A DNA stretch of 64,000 nt from positions 62,001-126,000 of the forward strand of contig NZ_JAEUAW010000004.1 of the NCBI RefSeq assembly GCF_019511665.1. The letters are read 5' to 3'. Made by a program: the position numbers and the translations under genes. Of the stretch, positions 63,435-64,000 are shown in pieces (positions within the stretch are counted from its first letter, which is position 1; every line of letters begins with the position of its first letter). Source of the stretch: Microbacterium jejuense. GTDB lineage: Bacteria > Actinomycetota > Actinomycetes > Actinomycetales > Microbacteriaceae. The notes beneath the pieces are model-generated. The model was not told the origin of the DNA. It ran no database searches and worked only from the letters and a program-made list of their open reading frames with translations.

Positions 63435-64000
63435 GCGCTGTCGACGTCGACGCTGTCATGGCAGGGCTGAAGGGCTTCCAGCGAGATGCCGTCGACCACG
63501 TCATCGAGCGGTTCTACGGTGCCACCTCTGGTGACGCATCCGGTCGCTTTCTCGTGGCTGACGAAACGGGACTCGGCAAGAGCATCGTCGCGCGCGGTGT
63601 GATCGCGAAGGCGATCGAGCACCTGCAGGACGTTGACCACGTCGACCGAATCGACATCGTCTACGTCTGCAGCAACGTCGACCTCGCTACGCAGAACTTG
63701 CGCCGCCTGAACGTCACCGGCGACAAGCACATCGGCATGGCAACCCGGCTCACGCTGCTCGCCAAGGAAAGTCGGCGTCTGTCGGAGAAGACGGCGGACG
63801 CCGGCAAGAAGGTCAACCTCGTCTCCTTCACGCCGGGCACGTCGTTCAGCGAAGGCGGGTGGCGGCAGGGGTCGGCGCCGGAGCGAGCGATGTTGACTGT
63901 GATTCTCGACAAGATCGCGAACCGCACGAACTCCGACCGCCGGGTGACACGGCTCTTGATGCACGGCAATGTCGCCACACCCGAGAGATTCGATCAGCGG
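63431..64000 (+). CDS. DEAD/SNF2-type helicase, N-terminal part (runs off window)
   Basis: From the GTG at 63431, coupled to the PLD gene. 190 residues are visible: LKGFQRDAVDHVIERFYGAT (Q-motif-like), Walker A ADETGLGKS at 43-51, DIVYVCSNVDLATQNLRRL (motif Ia), and FTPGTSFSEGGW. This is a superfamily 2 helicase/ATPase resembling SNF2-like proteins that accompany PLD nucleases in defence loci. The rest, and any further genes of the module, lie beyond 64000. Confidence 0.85.
   Translation, partial: MSAVDVDAVMAGLKGFQRDAVDHVIERFYGATSGDASGRFLVADETGLGKSIVARGVIAKAIEHLQDVDHVDRIDIVYVCSNVDLATQNLRRLNVTGDKHIGMATRLTLLAKESRRLSEKTADAGKKVNLVSFTPGTSFSEGGWRQGSAPERAMLTVILDKIANRTNSDRRVTRLLMHGNVATPERFDQR

Noticed and set aside
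58682..64000. DISARM or Druantia system
   Set aside because: DISARM needs a DUF1998 gene and its own methylase, and Druantia its large DUF1998/helicase gene; none is visible, so a named assignment is not supported within the window.

Overview
The window is high-GC DNA with GTG/TTG starts, leaderless genes, 4-bp ATGA/GTGA overlaps, a LexA box of the GAAC-N4-GTTC type, an IdeR/DtxR iron box and the ImuA'-ImuB-DnaE2 mutasome. Together these point to an actinobacterium, most likely Microbacterium or a close relative in the Microbacteriaceae (inference; no marker gene or rRNA is present).

Positions 1-30.7 kb look like chromosomal backbone. From the left: a peptide-type ABC importer on the minus strand (two ATPases, a lipoprotein and a partial permease) facing a TetR regulator; serC; a DtxR/IdeR iron regulator; an M23 peptidase behind a long structured leader; a Cys-containing 36-codon ORF that ends inside a terminator; an HNH nuclease; a divergent MarR/EamA pair; the SOS mutasome imuA'-imuB-dnaE2; small conserved genes; a peptidase S51 / C4-dicarboxylate carrier / ThrE exporter run; and an iron-siderophore ABC operon whose iron box abuts its GTG start. 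A palindromic repeat family is found between genes, inside the dnaE2 reading frame, and in the N-terminal codons of the siderophore permease.

Positions 25.4-30.7 kb hold a stress cassette: manganese catalase, glutamate decarboxylase and glutamate/GABA antiporter on the minus strand, and divergently a bile-salt-hydrolase-type Ntn hydrolase that strongly resembles Firmicutes enzymes. This is an acid, bile and peroxide tolerance set.

At about 30.69 kb a tRNA-3'-end-like fragment marks the probable left end (attR) of an integrated island that runs to the right edge and beyond. The island carries an excisionase-like HTH protein, a Gabija system (gajA/gajB), an unknown 475-aa protein, a frameshifted gene, an AbiTii-domain membrane protein, a 1223-aa YobI/KAP-type membrane NTPase, a MobF-type relaxase-helicase, two minisatellites, a DUF2130 protein, and a long plus-strand defence operon. 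In that operon a methylase-like protein with an HTH and a specificity-like C-terminus precedes hsdM and hsdS. A small membrane protein and a dynamin-like/DUF697-like GTPase sit between hsdS and hsdR. The operon continues with a NERD-SF1 helicase, a DUF6361-type protein, a two-HxK phospholipase D protein and a second helicase cut by the window edge.

The most promising undescribed material is this last operon: a type I restriction system with an inserted membrane/GTPase module, translationally coupled or tightly linked to a helicase/DUF6361/PLD/helicase module that resembles DISARM in logic but not in gene content.
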